Source of the DNA: Zingiber officinale | Lineage: Eukaryota > Streptophyta > Magnoliopsida > Zingiberales > Zingiberaceae | Assembly: GCF_018446385.1 (NCBI RefSeq) | Contig: NW_024589899.1 | Coordinates: 186,001 to 250,000 of the forward strand | Direction of reading: 5' to 3' | DNA: 64,000 nt | Shown: piece by piece, positions 1 through 13,044 of the stretch | Position numbering within the stretch: position 1 is the first letter of the stretch | Layout of the letters: each line of letters starts with the position of its first letter | Notes under the pieces: generated by a model | What the model saw: only the letters and a program-made list of their open reading frames with translations | What the model was told of the DNA's origin: nothing | The model's database searches: none | Translations under genes and position numbers: made by a program

Positions 1-1235
1 TTCCATTTAGTCAAGTCAAAATTGACCAATTATCTTCCTTGTTGAGTTAAATCCAACCTTTGATTCAAGTCAATTTGAATTTAATGAATCTCAATTCATT
101 AATACAAATTGACTCAATGAATCAAATTTAAATTAGACTTATTCAACAATTGAATCTAATTGAGTCTAACTCAATAAGTCTAATTTGAATTAATCTGAAT
201 CCAATCCTTTGTGCATCATATGAACCTAATCTAATTGGTTCATCATATGAACCTAATCTCCATCCACTTGTTCTTTGTGTGTGACCCAATAGGTTCTTGT
301 AACGTTGGCAATGTTTCTAAACTCCTTTAGAAACATAAATAATGAGCGGCATCTAGCAATACATCATTGCTACCCAAGTTACAAGAATGTTGAGATCCAA
401 CATCACCTTGTGACTCCTCACAATATATGATATTGTCCTTCTATCCTAGACATCTAGATTGATCAATGTGAGGCATAGACCGTGTCATCCTCATCAATCT
501 AAATCTTGAACTCCAAGTAGACTCACTCGATCAAATGAGCTCAACATCTCATGTTGACTCATTTGGGCATGGCCATGCACTTCGTGGTCTCACTCTATCA
601 AGAATATCGATGTCACTCCTGTCATATGGGAGGGATAGATCCCATCTACATCACTCACATCCCTCTGCATAATTCGTTATATACCCAGAAATCGCCTTTA
701 TAGTCCACCCAGTTACGGGTGACGTTTGACGAAACCAAAGTACATAACTCCTTATGTAGGGAACCATGGTGACTTCAGGTCTAAGGACCAATAGTCATAC
801 TAATAGTCACATGAGAAAGTATATGACACTCATATAACGATCCATGATACTTTCTCATAGCGGGTCATTCAGTATATATTCTCCAATGCATACCCATGTG
901 TCAACTTGATATCTATATATCCATGACTTGTGAGATCAAGTCATCGAGTTGATCTACATGCTAGTCTTATTGCATTAACATTGTCCCTGAATGTTAATAC
1001 TCGACTAGGAATGATTAAGAGTAGTGTTCCCTATATCATCTCACTATCGATTCAACCAATCGATTGATATAGGTAAGAACCTTCTACTCAAGGACGTTAT
1101 TATACTTAGTTTATTTGGCACCAATACAAGTAAGTATAATAACCAAAAACCAAATGTCTTTATTTATATAGAATATAATACAACAAGTTCAAAAATACAA
1201 TCATCAAATGATTGGCTCTAGGGCTCTAGCTAACA
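1..1235 (-). mobile_element. Ty1/copia LTR, cut by window edge
   Basis: Read on the minus strand, the LTR begins with TGTTAGCTAGAGCCC at position 1235 and runs leftwards out of the window. The following text resembles a Ty1/copia LTR type that I recall as common in plant genomes. Only non-coding LTR sequence is visible and there is no open polyprotein. Whether this is a solo LTR or the 5' LTR of an element lying to the left cannot be decided here. It is a fossil; age is not measurable from one LTR. Confidence 0.6.
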
Positions 1236-1261
1236 CATATGGTATAGTTGGATTCATCTAA

Positions 1262-1690
1262 TAAAATAGTTTTTTGGAAACGCAGAGTTGTCTAGTTGGG
1301 TGTAGTGATGAATGACTTGTGAGGATGATTGAGAATCATCAACTACAGACCCGTCCATTGAGGAATTCAGGTTTGAGATTCAAGGATTTGGGGATCAAGG
1401 GAAAAAAAGAGGAAAAAATTCAAAACAAGTTCAAAGAATTGAACCTGGGATTTGGTGGCTCTGATACCATGTAGAAGGTAATACTCTTTTTTCATTACGA
1501 TTCATCCCATCAAATGAGTACATATACAAGAGAGTTTCTTGTCTTACAAGAAATAATATTATAATATATTCTAGATTACCTAAAATAGAATATTCTAAAT
1601 TATACAACTTGCACTTTCTAAAATAGAATATTCTAAATCATACACCTTCTAAATTATACACCTTCTATAATTATACACCTTGACTCATCG
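1262..1690 (-). mobile_element. Second copia-type fragment: LTR end plus primer-binding site
   Basis: At 1457-1469 the minus strand carries TGGTATCAGAGCC, the initiator-Met tRNA primer-binding site typical of Ty1/copia elements. It directly follows a sequence ending in CTACA, which is the expected LTR 3' end. The LTR part would be about 1470-1690 and the leader part 1262-1456. No coding region survives. It is a truncated fossil; both outer limits are approximate. Confidence 0.55.
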
Positions 1691-2540
1691 ATCGAGCCAC
1701 ACGAACTCACACATCTGGTGGGGGCACCACCACAGCTTGATGTACTCCCTATGTCACTCCCAGAGTTTAGCGTAGACAACGATGTCAAACACAATGTGCT
1801 ACAGGTTGGTCGCGATTTTCAAGTTGCCAATGGATGAGGAAGATATAATCTTGTTATCGTTTGATTATAGGAGTACGTGGAGGAGAGGTGGATGGAAGAG
1901 GAGTTGTCGGAGATGAAAACGGAGGCAAGAGGTAGTGGAGAGAAAGACATTGGCCGGCAGAAAATGTAAACAAAGAGAATGTAAGGAAGAAGAAGGGGAG
2001 GGGATAGAAAAATAGAGAAAATATTCTGGTAATTCAAATTATATTATATTATAATTTTAAAATGTATCAAATAAAATAATTAAATTTATAATGTAATTTT
2101 GATTACGATTACCCCTCGCCAAATCCTACGGAATTCTTAAACCTTACTCAAGAGACTGCCGATAATGCAAAACGGCGTTAGAATTATTATTTTTTAAATA
2201 AGAATATATTTTAATGTTAGATAAATGTGTAAATAGTTTTCATACAGATTTATTTATTTGTTTATTTAAAGAATAGGAATTTCAATAATTTGAATATAGT
2301 GAGTAATAATTTAAAGGCCAAAAATAATAAAATTAGATTAGGAAGGATAATATCGCGCTGTCGTCTTCTTCTCGAGCGTTCAATTCAAGTGTCATCGAGG
2401 CTGCTCCTTTCTCCTCCTCGCCCTTTCGCTTCGCTGGAGCAGCTGATTTCCGAGAACTCATCCCCGCTTCCGTCCATCCTCCGCAGATTACTCACCTGCC
2501 ATTACCAAGTCAGTGCTAGGTTTTGACGGAGGGGGCATCG
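1691..2540. other. Intergenic / AVT1 upstream region
   Basis: Mostly AT-rich DNA with a purine-rich stretch at 1850-2000. From about 2355 to 2540 the GC content rises and the DNA becomes CT-rich, as expected for the 5' UTR of the following gene. A weak 78-aa open frame at 2290-2526 has no recognisable features and is probably UTR. No TATA box stands out. Confidence 0.4.
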
Positions 2541-5500
2541 ATGGAGAGGGAGAACTCGGCGATCGACAGGGAGGAGCATGACGTGGACTTCCTCTTCGGC
2601 GGAAGCACCGACGGCGACAGCGATGCGGGGGGCGGGTCGGACAATGGAGAAGAGGAGGAGGGCGTGGAGCGGTCAGGTAGCATATTCTCTCAGCAGTGGC
2701 CAAAAAGCTATAGGTATCGTTATTAGACATATGCTTCTCTCTCTCGCTTTGTTTGTATCAGTGCTTTTCTTTTTTGAAAAAGGTACCTCCTTGGGAGTAT
2801 TGAACTGAAATTATTTGTTTCTACTGTCCCATTGATCTGTGTAACTGGCTAAGAAGGTAAGCAAGAACGCGGACGCTTTTCGATCTTTCTTTTATGATTC
2901 AAAATGATGGAGAAGGGTCCCAGAAAACTTGATTTAATTATTATATGAAAGATCTTTTCTTTTTTTTTCTCCCACTACTTCGAGCAACAAGTCCTGTTCA
3001 CTGACGCACGATTTTGCAAATTAAAAACATGATTTTTGTTTCCCCAAGAGGACGTCATAATCTTTGGGATCCTCTGAAGCCTGAACTTGAGGCTATAATG
3101 TGCGGATGAATGGATTCAATTGATATAATCCATTGAGATGCTTTCCGTAGTTGTCGATGTAGCAATTTTCATTCCAGATGGTGAGCTTGTTGTATCGTTG
3201 GGGACTCACTATGGCAGGATCATCGATATATCAGCGTGGGTGGATTGCATCTCTTCAAATTTTTCATCACACTCCTTTGCAGTGTCAAGGCACCCCCTCA
3301 GTCAACATACCCTGATAGTTAAGACACTCTTAGATTAGGTGTTCCCTTTCAGTTAGTCACTGAACTCTCTAAGTCACCCTTTAGGTTAGTCGTCTCCTAT
3401 GCACAGTCGTCAACCTTTGTTAGTACACTCTTTCTGGTAGTCAACACACACTTCTGGGTAAGTATTTTTTAACACTTAGGCATTAAACTTTGTTGGTTTA
3501 CCCTCATTCAGGTAGATTGACTTGCCTATTTGGGATGGTTGTCACCAATGAATTTATCGTTGGTCGTCAAGCAACCCCTCGGATAATTGACACATGCTTT
3601 TCAAGTAAGGTCAGCTAAGGCCTCTTTCTTTAAGACAATATTGCCATTCCTGGGTGTTTATGATTTATCAGTAATCGTCCCCCAAGATATAACGATCTCT
3701 TCAAGATCTATTGGAGAGTAACGAAGAAAGAATTGAAGAGGAGATATTACAATTTGAGATTAAGTGATTTTAGTGAGAGATCTAGGGTCCTTATCTAATG
3801 ATGGAAAGACCTTTATATAGTGATAGTGATGGAAAGGTAGTCGAAACAAACAATGTGGATGAAATATTTTTATTAATGGGAGAAAAGACAGAATTATCTT
3901 CTCTTCTCTTTTCTCAACCAAAAGGGGGAGTTGATTTGTTTCATAGTGTTGTTCATCATTGTCATTATCTAACGTGCAGTCAACTATCATATCAGTGTTT
4001 ACTAACTGAGGAATTTTTTACCCTCAACAATTTTGATCAATAATGAAAATCTTAAATCAAGCCCATTGAGTTAATTAAAAACTTAATTTAATCAATTTAA
4101 TCTCCTCATATGACATCCCAAATATTGATCCTAAACTAATATATTCTAGCTTAATTTAGGTCCTCCAATTTCTCGCTTCTTCGATATTCCTTGACCTTGG
4201 CCCACAAACTAATATTCACGCATACGGGAGTTAACACTCATGTGTTTGCATATGTGGATTGTGCTCATACATGAGCGATGCACTTGATCAATCAAGCCAA
4301 ACTAAACCAATGAATTTCATGGTTTTCCTTCATCACTCGAACAATTTTGAACATTAATTTCTCATTCACAGCTTGATAGCCCGTTTATGTCTCTATTTGA
4401 TCACTTTATTGCGAAAATAAATTCCAATTTTCCAATACTTCCGTCTACATTTTTTGTCCATTTTTCTCTTTCTGGATGCTGGAATCATTTTCACTAATTT
4501 GTAGTCTATATAATTGTGTCAGACAACTTCTATTTGTTTTTCAAATATCTCATTTTGAGAACGGAAATTACTAGACATGACTCCTTATGAGCACACAACA
4601 GAGTGCACTACTTGGTGCTTTGTTTCCTCCTTAACTTGTTGATTCAAGGCTAATCTTTACGCATTGTCCTTTTTGTTAATGGTATGACAGATACCACCAG
4701 AACTAAATCTACCTAACTTCATTGATCAAGTTCTCCTATCTGCATATATATCAGAGGCTTATGACAGTTTTAAAAGGCTAAACTTTTACTAGTAAACAAC
4801 AATTTCAAAATAAAATAGTTTGTTATTTTTTGTCCTATTAGGTTGCCATATGATACAAATGCAACTTAAATGCTTGTGTTGGTCAGCAACCATCTTCAAA
4901 CCAGGGGGGTCTAATCTGTCTCCTAGTTTTTAGCAGTTGACCATATTTCTGTCATCGACACCTAAAATTTTTTAGGGAAAGCCATTGGCTTGAGGTTTAC
5001 AAACTATCAGTTAATACAATGATATAGCTTTTTGCCATACTTGAACTCATACTCTTAATGCCATTTTTTTTTTGTTAAATATTCCTTCGTACATTGTGGA
5101 TATTTTTTGACATTAATGGTTCTCTTGTTCTTTGTAGTTGAAACCTTTTGTCTTTTTTGACAGGGAAAGTGTTGATTCATACACAATTTCGGCATCACCA
5201 GCCTTCGGTTATCTTGGGCCTTTGCGTAGTCTTAGACTATCTAGCTCCCTTAGTCAAAGTGGACAAGATTCTGAATTGAAATTGCCTCTTCTGTCCAGTG
5301 GCATAAGTGAGAAGCAAGAATCACATGAAAGCATGAGGAAATCTCTTGATTTGGCATCAAATAAGTCAGTATCGTTTTCATTTTCTGGTGAAGGATATGC
5401 TCATCATGGATGTAGTGTAACTCAAACAGTCTTTAATGGTAAACTCATCTTCTCAACCAATAATACTTCTGTTAACCTTTCTCTTCTTTTTCTCTTGATA

Positions 5501-8500
5501 TGTGATCTCCATTAGATCTAATTCAACTGATGTAAATTACTCTATTTTTTCAGTTTGTGCAAAATATATTTAGACATATGTTTCCGTATTAGCCATCCTG
5601 AAAGATTCTTGTTTTTGCTGATTTTGTTCAGGAGTTAATGTATTGGCAGGAGTTGGTCTTCTTTCTACTCCATTTACTGTGAAAGAGGCAGGATGGGCCA
5701 GTTTGGTAATGCTAGTTGTATTTTCTGCGGTTTGTTGCTACACTGGCATTCTTATGAAGCATTGTTTTGAGAGCAAAGATGGCATATTTAGCTATCCAGA
5801 TATTGGTGAAGCTGCATTTGGAAGATTTGGACGCCTTTTTGTATCTGTGAGTTTTTAGCATTCAAGTTATGTTAATTAGCAAAAATAAAATAATGGTGTC
5901 TAAGTAAAGTGAAAATATTTTGGTTTAACATAATCAAGATGACCTAATGCTGATATCTGGATGATGCAGGTTGTTTTATATGCAGAACTATATGTAAGTT
6001 TCACTCAGTCAGAGGAAAGGAATTTGCTGTTCTGCATGATTTCATTGTTCTTTTTAGAACATTTACATGTTCTTCTTTTGATGATACAGGCATACTGTGT
6101 AGAATTTATTATTTTAGAAGGTGATAACCTTACAAATATCTTTCCTGGGACTACTTTGGATTGGGCAGGGATTCATGTTGATTCTATTCATTTGTTTGGG
6201 ATACTTACTGCTCTAATTGTCCTACCGACTGTCTGTTTACGAGACCTTAGAGTAATCTCTTATCTTTCAGGTGTGGCTTTGATTTTCTTCTTGCATTTTG
6301 AGACTTTTCTGGAAGAACTACATCATGATTTCTTGAGTCTTTTTACAGCTGGTGGAGTGGTGGCCACCTTGTTGATCTTTGTCTCTGTAATTACCGTGGG
6401 TTTTACTGATGGAATTGGTTTCCATCATTCTGGTAAAGCTGTGATTTGGGGTGGCCTTCCATTTGCTATTGGTGTGCATGGTTTTTGTTATTCTGGGCAC
6501 TCCGTGTTTCCAAATATTTACCAGTCAATGTCAGATCGAACAAAATTCACAAGAGCATTGTTAATAAGGTATGACATCTCTTTGTTTTTAATTCAGTTAT
6601 TTGGAAGTATTCTTCATGTCGTTTCCTGAAAAGAGTATTTCCTCAACCAACTCAAAACAGTTTTACTCTGGTTACATTGATTTATGGTTTGCTTGCTGCC
6701 ATTGGATATCTCATGTTTGGCGAAGGCACATTGTCCCAAATAACATTGAACTTACCAAAGAATTCATTTGCCTCAACAATTGCAATATGGACAACGGTAA
6801 TTCTCATATTTAAACTTTGGATTCTTGTATTATTTTAAATTCCTCTCTCACCATTCACCAGTATTGAAATTATATGACTGTTATCAGGTCATCAATCCAT
6901 TCACCAAATATCCTTTGAGAACTTATAATAGTTATTACTCTATTGGGGATTTTTTTAGTTTGTACTATTTGCTTTGACAGTCATTGTTGTATCCTTAGCT
7001 AGAAACAGGTATGCATTATTGCTAAATCCCATAGCTAGGTGTTTGGAGGAGCTGCTTCCACAAGAAACTGCTGATAAACTTTGGTGCTCAATGATGTTAA
7101 GAACAACACTCGTTATATCTACAGTGTGTGTAGCTTTTCTTCTGCCATTTTTTGGTACGTGCATTAGACATCATTGAAACATTGATGGCTCAAATTATGT
7201 ATATTTCTTATTACTAGTTGGTGTTCAGTCTCCATTCCTTTAGTTAGGGACTAAATTAAGTCGATACTGCACTGGTCTAACTCAGCTAGAAACCAATAAA
7301 GTGCATCCTCTGGTTGTTTATACACAGTCCATTTCTTTCATTTATCGGATAAAGGTGCTTCACTTTAGGACTTCCTTACATAACCAAACCCAAACAACAG
7401 CGTTAACAGAGAATGTCTTTGACTTCTCTGCTTTTTGTGGAGTTTTTATTATTATGTCAAATTGAATTACTTCAGTTCAATGTATAATTTTCTCCAACCT
7501 TGCCAGTCCTAGGTGCTGGCATGGTAAAGTCTGGTCAAATTAGGTTAAAACAAAAGTTTTTGAGTTGGTCCATTTCTCCTACTGTAGTCAAACTTTCTTT
7601 GCTCTTCTCTACTTCATTTCTATTATTGGATATTCCAGCAAGATTTGTTGTTTCGGAAAGGTCCTTGGATAATTGTGCTTGAATTCGTTAGTGGATGTAT
7701 GGATTGAAGCAATGTTATTTTAAGATGCCGGGAACTCCCAGGAGCCAAGGTCCTCTTATGGTATTTCCAGATTCGAGAATCTATACCATTAGTTCTTAAA
7801 TAATGGTGAAATATATTAAGAGATAAATATAATCAGTGAAACATTATCCTTAGTCCTTGGATGAGAGGAATGATCACAATATGATAACACTATTTAACTT
7901 ATATAATCTGGAATTCTGGAGTACATGTTCATTGCATAGATTGAGTGCTTTGTTTCATAGTTCTAATATGTTGATAATTTTCTATAACTTAATTGACTTT
8001 TGAACTTTTATTCTGGTACCATAGCAGGAGACGAAATATTTAAATGAAAACTTACTGCAGTGTGGAGCTCAATCAAGACATTTAGTTTCGTAGGCATGAA
8101 AACAAAGTAGATATATATGAGTTTCCTAATACGACAAGGGTTTTTAGTTTAGGTAGGTATCATTAACCGATAGAGTTTGTTATTACAAATCTATTAACCA
8201 ATAGAGTTTGCTATCACAAATCCAACTGAGGAACTTTACCTTACAAGAGCAGCATATGGCAGTAAATATCAGTATCAGGGAACAGTTACTCCATCCACCT
8301 CTTGAGAGAATTTAGTAAGCAGATTGCACTGAACATCTTTTCTCAAGAGAGAAATGAGAAGATGTTGTTCGGTTTGTGGGTATGGTACATTTGTAGGAGG
8401 CTAACAAGGTAAGAAGCTACGATTGAATATGGGTATATGACCATGATGTTATGCATGTAGAATGTGGCTAGCCATGGCATTTTTGCAGTTGGCAACTATA

Positions 8501-9770
8501 AACATTAGGGAAGAAATTCTGTAGGAGGGAAAATCAACTCAAATTGTATGACCAGAAACTGATCCTATCCCCTCAACTAACCTTCACACTGAGGAAGCAA
8601 ATGGTGCAAAAATGGGGTTCTTGAGGCAAAGTAAAGAGTTAAGCTAGTAGGATGGAGTCTTTCATTCTTCTGTAAACAAGCACATCAATGACATAATTTT
8701 AGTTATGATTTCTGTTTGCTGAGCATCTAAGTATCTCCTTTTATCCATCTCTGCATACCTATTTTATTGGGATTAAAAAAATTAATTGTATTAAATTCTT
8801 CTTGAACCATATCATTCTAATCTTTCATGTCATGATTGCAGGTCTAGTGATGGCATTAATAGGTTCACTTCTCAGCATCTTAGTGGTATAGTTTTTTTCT
8901 ACTTTTGTATTTTCTGATCCATCTTAATCAGGCTTCAATTTGAGTTTTTATTTTGCCATATTGTTTAAAGCTGAATATATATCTTTTCTCATAGAAGAAC
9001 GTAGTTCTTTATTCCACAGAATATGCTATAAAAAAATGGCATCACTAAGCTAATCTACAGTTTGATTTTTCTGCCTTGCATCAAAATATTTGGAAAATGT
9101 ATGAAAATAAGATCACTAGGCCAATTTAATTTTTGTTGCGAAATTTGGCATGGATGACCGCTGACCTATGATATTAGCGACATACTGCTATGGAATAACT
9201 CTAAATAGAATGGTAGCATAAATCAGACAACAATAAAGAGTATGAACTTTCACGAGAGATTGGTCCACTTTACAAACTTCAGTTTCACTTTCTTTTCTTG
9301 TTATGAAACCCACATTCTCTTTCTCATTTTTTCCACCAGGAGATTCATTCTTTCATTTATCATAACTCTCTGTTTCTATGTACCTTCCCAGGCCATCATA
9401 ATGCCAGCCCTGTGTTTCTTGAAGATATCTAGGAACAAAGCTTCACTCATACAGGTACCATGAGCGTACTTCATCGTTCTCATTGTTTCCCAGATCACTA
9501 GTGAAGCGACTAAAGTCGATAGTTCAAAAAAGTATACTCCAACCTAAGTTTTAGTTTGAGGCAGTTTAGTTCCACCAGCCTCATCGCGAGATTGAGGAAT
9601 CTGTTATTCTTCTCAGGCAGCAGTTCTGTCAGCTTCACTATGAATTATTATTATTACTTACCGTCTGCATCTTTCAGGTTGTATTGAGCTTCGCAACTGT
9701 GGCAATGGGCACAGTGTGCGCTATCATCGGGACATACTCATCCCTGTCAAAGTTATCAAGCAATTACTGA
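2541..9770 (+). CDS. AVT1-like: Vacuolar amino acid transporter, AVT1-like
   Basis: A 12-exon gene of the amino acid/auxin permease (AAAP) superfamily, plant AVT1 group; relatives move neutral amino acids across the tonoplast. Exons: 2541-2713, 5164-5438, 5632-5846, 5970-5993, 6090-6270, 6349-6568, 6661-6796, 6888-6907, 7009-7154, 8842-8885, 9392-9454, 9678-9770. They sum to 1590 nt (529 aa), a usual length for the family. The N-terminus (about residues 1-165) is acidic and cytosolic and contains [18 protein letters not shown], the family signature, split by intron 1. The core starts at [19 protein letters not shown] and continues as about eleven hydrophobic segments. [12 protein letters not shown] and [20 protein letters not shown] are typical AVT1 blocks. 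ATG 2541 is the first in-frame methionine. Exons of 20 and 24 nt are unusually short. The 101-bp intron 6908-7008 begins ATATCCTTT and looks U12-type. Substrate is inferred from family only. Confidence 0.92.
2714..5163 (+). other. AVT1 intron 1 with probable inserted repeat
   Basis: This 2.45-kb intron is much longer than most others in the gene. About 3100-4500 differs in texture: it has runs of related TTAGTC/AGTCAA-type phrases at 3260-3620 and, on the minus strand, a TATA-like CTATATAAAGG near 3810, which suggests an old LTR-like insertion on the minus strand. No coding capacity is recognisable. The family is not identified. Confidence 0.35.
6908..7008 (+). other. Probable U12-type AT-AG intron in AVT1
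   Basis: The donor ATATCCTTT matches the minor-spliceosome AT-AC donor consensus. A branch-like TCCTTAGC lies at 6992-6999, with about 11 nt between its A (6997) and the acceptor, the short spacing typical of U12 introns. Only an AG acceptor at 7007-7008 keeps the frame and rebuilds the conserved NPFTK-YALL block. Using the nearby AC at 7005-7006 shifts the frame and soon meets a stop. No GT donor gives the conserved protein. Confidence 0.75.
7155..8841 (+). other. AVT1 intron 9
   Basis: A 1.69-kb intron with GT-AG borders. It contains a 31-bp direct repeat at 8162-8223 (ATTAACCRATAGAGTTTG core). No other gene, tRNA or transposon is recognisable in it. Confidence 0.6.
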
Positions 9771-10058
9771 GGTGCAGTACATGCACTACACCGATCATTC
9801 TCCGTTTGAAATGTTGTTGCATTTCAACCATTTCCTTTGCTGCAAATTTACTTCTGTAGTTGAGTGCATCAGCACGCAGAAGATGTTTGATAATACGATT
9901 TGTTTGCTATTTTCTAACGAACATGCTATATATTGCGATGCTCTCACTGAATGAAGAAATTTCTACCAGTAGGAACTCTGTTGGTCGTTTGCTTATTTAC
10001 AGATTAATTCTCCTATCGAAAGCATCAACATCAAGTATGAGAAATGCAGACTTCATCT
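9771..10058. other. Gap between convergent genes
   Basis: This 288-bp gap separates the stop codons of AVT1 (+) and the glutamate receptor gene (-). Both 3' UTRs and polyadenylation signals must fit here, so the transcripts probably approach or overlap tail to tail. Open frames in this stretch look like chance. Confidence 0.6.
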
Positions 10059-13044
10059 TCATCTTGCTTGTAAGGTCTCAGCCATGTCATCTGATCTCCT
10101 ATCTCCAAATGAAGTGTCTGATGGGGTGCTCAAATAAGGCGACCCTACGCTGCCATTGTCTTCCCTCTTCGAAGCCAATGACTGCTGGTCTACATTGTGG
10201 TAGAGCTTTGCCACCGCAACCATCTTCTTCCACATGGAGCTCTGTCTGCGAGTCGCAGCTCTGAGCTCATCCCATTCCTGGTAGATGAATTTGGCCAGGA
10301 ACAGCAGCAATGCGAGCGCTGAGACGGTGCCGGTGATGAGGAAGAGACCGCCGAAGCTCTGAAAGGTAAGGCTAGGTGAGTTCAAGTTGTTGCTCTGACT
10401 CGGGCAGTTGGATGGATCGCCAAACCATGCCTTCTCAATCTGACCCATCTTCTCCCCCTCTGTTATGGACAGAATTGCTCTCGATATGTCCGGCACAAGG
10501 GAGGAACCCAAAGGGAAGACCTACGAGACGAAAGGTAAAGATCCATGAACAATCCTGATAAAATAACTATTTCTGTGTTTTGGGTACCGAAGCTTACGAA
10601 GCCAAATCCGTCGGTTTTGTAGGTCGGGCCGACCATCGTGAAGTCGGTGCAGTGCTCGGAGAGGAAGACCTTGAGGTACGGTATCTCGTCGAAGATTGCG
10701 TCGACGCCTCCGTTAGCGCTGCCTTTCAGCAATGCCTCGGCGTACTGACCAGGCGTGCTGTAGTTCTTGAGCTTCTGGACATGGAACATCTCCTGCAGCA
10801 TTCCTTGGACGAAAGACCCGTCTTGGTATCCGATGTTGACCTTCGTCTTGTTCAGCTGGCTCATGTCGGCCACCGTCGGCTGCAGCTGCTGCACGGTGAG
10901 CATCGACGTCAAGCTCGCGGTGTAGCTCGATGACAGGATGAGCACGACGAAGAACCAGATGATCACCGCGAACCTCGTCAGGTTGCTGGTCAGGTTCTCC
11001 TCTGAGACAGCAGAAAACAGAGACGTCAAGTAGAAGACGAGCGTGATTTTGGTTGGAAATTGAGCGTACTGTGTGAGAAGACGAGGGTGGAGAAGGCGAA
11101 GTAGAAGGTGGTTCCCAACTGGTTGGGCAGATCTCCGGCGAACTCTGTGTTCCCCCGGTGCTCGATTGCCCACACCACGAAGCCGGTGAAGATGAAGAAG
11201 CAGAGGCTCCCGAGCCACAACTCCGTGGTCAGTGGCAATAGGAAGATCCATATGTTCTTATCGTTCGAGCCCCGTATCGGCACGATCATCGACACGCCGG
11301 ACTCTGTGAATGGCATAGTGAACTCGACGTGCTCCGATCGGCGGGCGAGGATCGTCGTGTCCCCCACTACCGCATCGAAGTTCCTGAGGAAGACCTGATC
11401 AACAAGGAGATCGTAAGACTGAGAGGAGTCCTCGAAAGGGATGTACTCGAAGCTGACAGCGTAGGGCAGCTCGTGGACGACGGCCTCAAAGACGTCAATG
11501 CAATAGCCGGTCACGTGCCTTCGGTTGGTCGTCGGATCGGTCTCCACCTTCACGAACTGGTCGAAGCCATGTTTCACCGGCACGGCTATACGGAGTTTCT
11601 TCCCGTTGGTTGGGATCTCCCAGCCTCTTGGCACCGCGCCGGCGTAGCCGGGCCAGAGGACGGGCATCAGCCCGGCTGGTCCGCTGGTTTTTGAAGTGAG
11701 CTGCTTAGAGAGGCCGTTCGTCGGAGTCCAGTACCCGATCGACCCCGCGGTGCTGCCGTTGACGTTGACGAACTCGAAGGCGGGCGAGATGAGTTCGCCG
11801 TTGAGGAGCCGAAATTCTCCGGCCAACCCTTGGAATCGACCGGCCGAAATAGCATCGCGCAGTGCGAGTCCTGAAGGGCTCACTCCGAGCCGGTCCAAGT
11901 CGGTGGAGTACGAGTTGCCGCTGGATTCCGGCCTCCGGAAGGCTGAGTTAATGAGCTCTGTTTTCTCGACGGCCATGGAAACCGCCCATGCTGCATCGTA
12001 GGCCCACAGTTGGTAGAACGTAGGATCTGTCGGTTCGTCTGCGGGGTGGTCGATTCGAAAGCGGCGCTTGAATCTGGCCGAGAAATCGGAGATCTTCTCG
12101 GAAGTTCTTATGTAAGGCCGCACGCCAATGACGCCCTGCATGGCCTCGGTGTCGTCGACGCCGAGGAGGTCGATGGCGTTCGTTATTCCGTAGGTGGCGA
12201 TCCAAACGTACCCGGCTGCCATCATTCCGAGCTCGTTCGCCCGGCGGAACAGGCGAACTCCGAGGTCGGAGACCATGTGCACGACGAAGACGCGCGTCTC
12301 CATCGTCATGAGCTTGTAGAGCTCGCGGTCGAGCTCTGTGTCGGAGGCGGCGGAGCCAACGATGCTGCGGTAGGGGACGCGCGCGTCGGCGCCGTCCCGT
12401 AGAGCGTCGACAAGGTAAGGAAGGACGCCGGCGCCGTAGTTGGAGTCCTCGTAGACGGGGACGACTTGGCGCCAGCCGAAGTGGCGGACGAGCGCGGCGA
12501 TGGCGGGGACCTGGGCGGAATCACTGATGGTGGCGCGGAGGAAGAACCGGTTGTGGGCGGGGGAGAGGGCCGGGCTGGTGGCGGAGAAGCAAACCACGGG
12601 GACCTGCGTCTTGTTGGCCAACTGGACCACAAACTCTGCCTCGCCGGAGGTGAGCGAGCTGATGATGGACTTCACCTCCACGTTCTTCAACAACTCCACC
12701 GCTGAAAATTAAAAAACAAAAAGAAGTCACCATGAGAAGAAATGAAAGTGGTCGACAATTGGCAGCAGTCGCTAACCTGCAGAGGCCGCTGCAACGACAC
12801 CGCCGCCGGAATCTCTGACATGCAGAGCCACCCTCGTCGTGTAATTGCTGTGGCCGGCATAGAAGTCGTCGACGGCCATCGAAATGCTAGTCTGGCTCCG
12901 TTTTCCGACCATGGTCCCGGAGTTCAATATCACGCCGACATCCACCGCCCGTGGTTGCGCCGCCCAAACTACAGCGTCATCGCCGGCGAACCACAATAAA
13001 AAGAAGAAGAAGAAGGAGAAGAAACGGAGGATCAGGAATTCCAT
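10059..13044 (-). CDS. GLR2-like: Glutamate receptor-like channel, GLR (clade 2 type)
   Basis: Plant ionotropic glutamate receptor homologue, an amino-acid-gated cation (Ca2+) channel subunit. Exons on the minus strand: 13044-12777, 12701-11070, 11001-10598, 10520-10059; together 2766 nt, 921 aa, normal for the family. ATG 13044 opens a signal peptide (residues 1-29, Phe/Leu-rich). Then come the LIVBP-like amino-terminal domain (about 30-440), ligand-binding half S1 from KKLRIAVPVKHGFDQF (about 457), TM1 (about 572-604), the pore loop (FYFAFSTLVFS, about 620-632), M3 with the gating motif SSYTASLTSMLTVQQL (about 658-673), S2 with DGSFVQGML, and TM4 (about 823-845) followed by a short Ser-rich cytoplasmic tail. 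All introns are short GT-AG introns. Exons are markedly GC-rich, especially exon 2. No break is seen. The clade 2 assignment comes from general resemblance and is less certain than the family. Confidence 0.93.

Noticed and set aside
5138-5515. Start of a separate gene at the 125-aa frame over AVT1 exon 2
   Set aside because: The first codons precede a splice acceptor at 5163; the conserved ESVDSYTIS text continues exon 1 of AVT1.
10580-12712. Several + strand open frames of 70-130 codons (for example 10580-10933, 11329-11694, 12010-12402)
   Set aside because: They lie opposite the GC-rich GLR exons and are shadows of that coding sequence; they have no family features.
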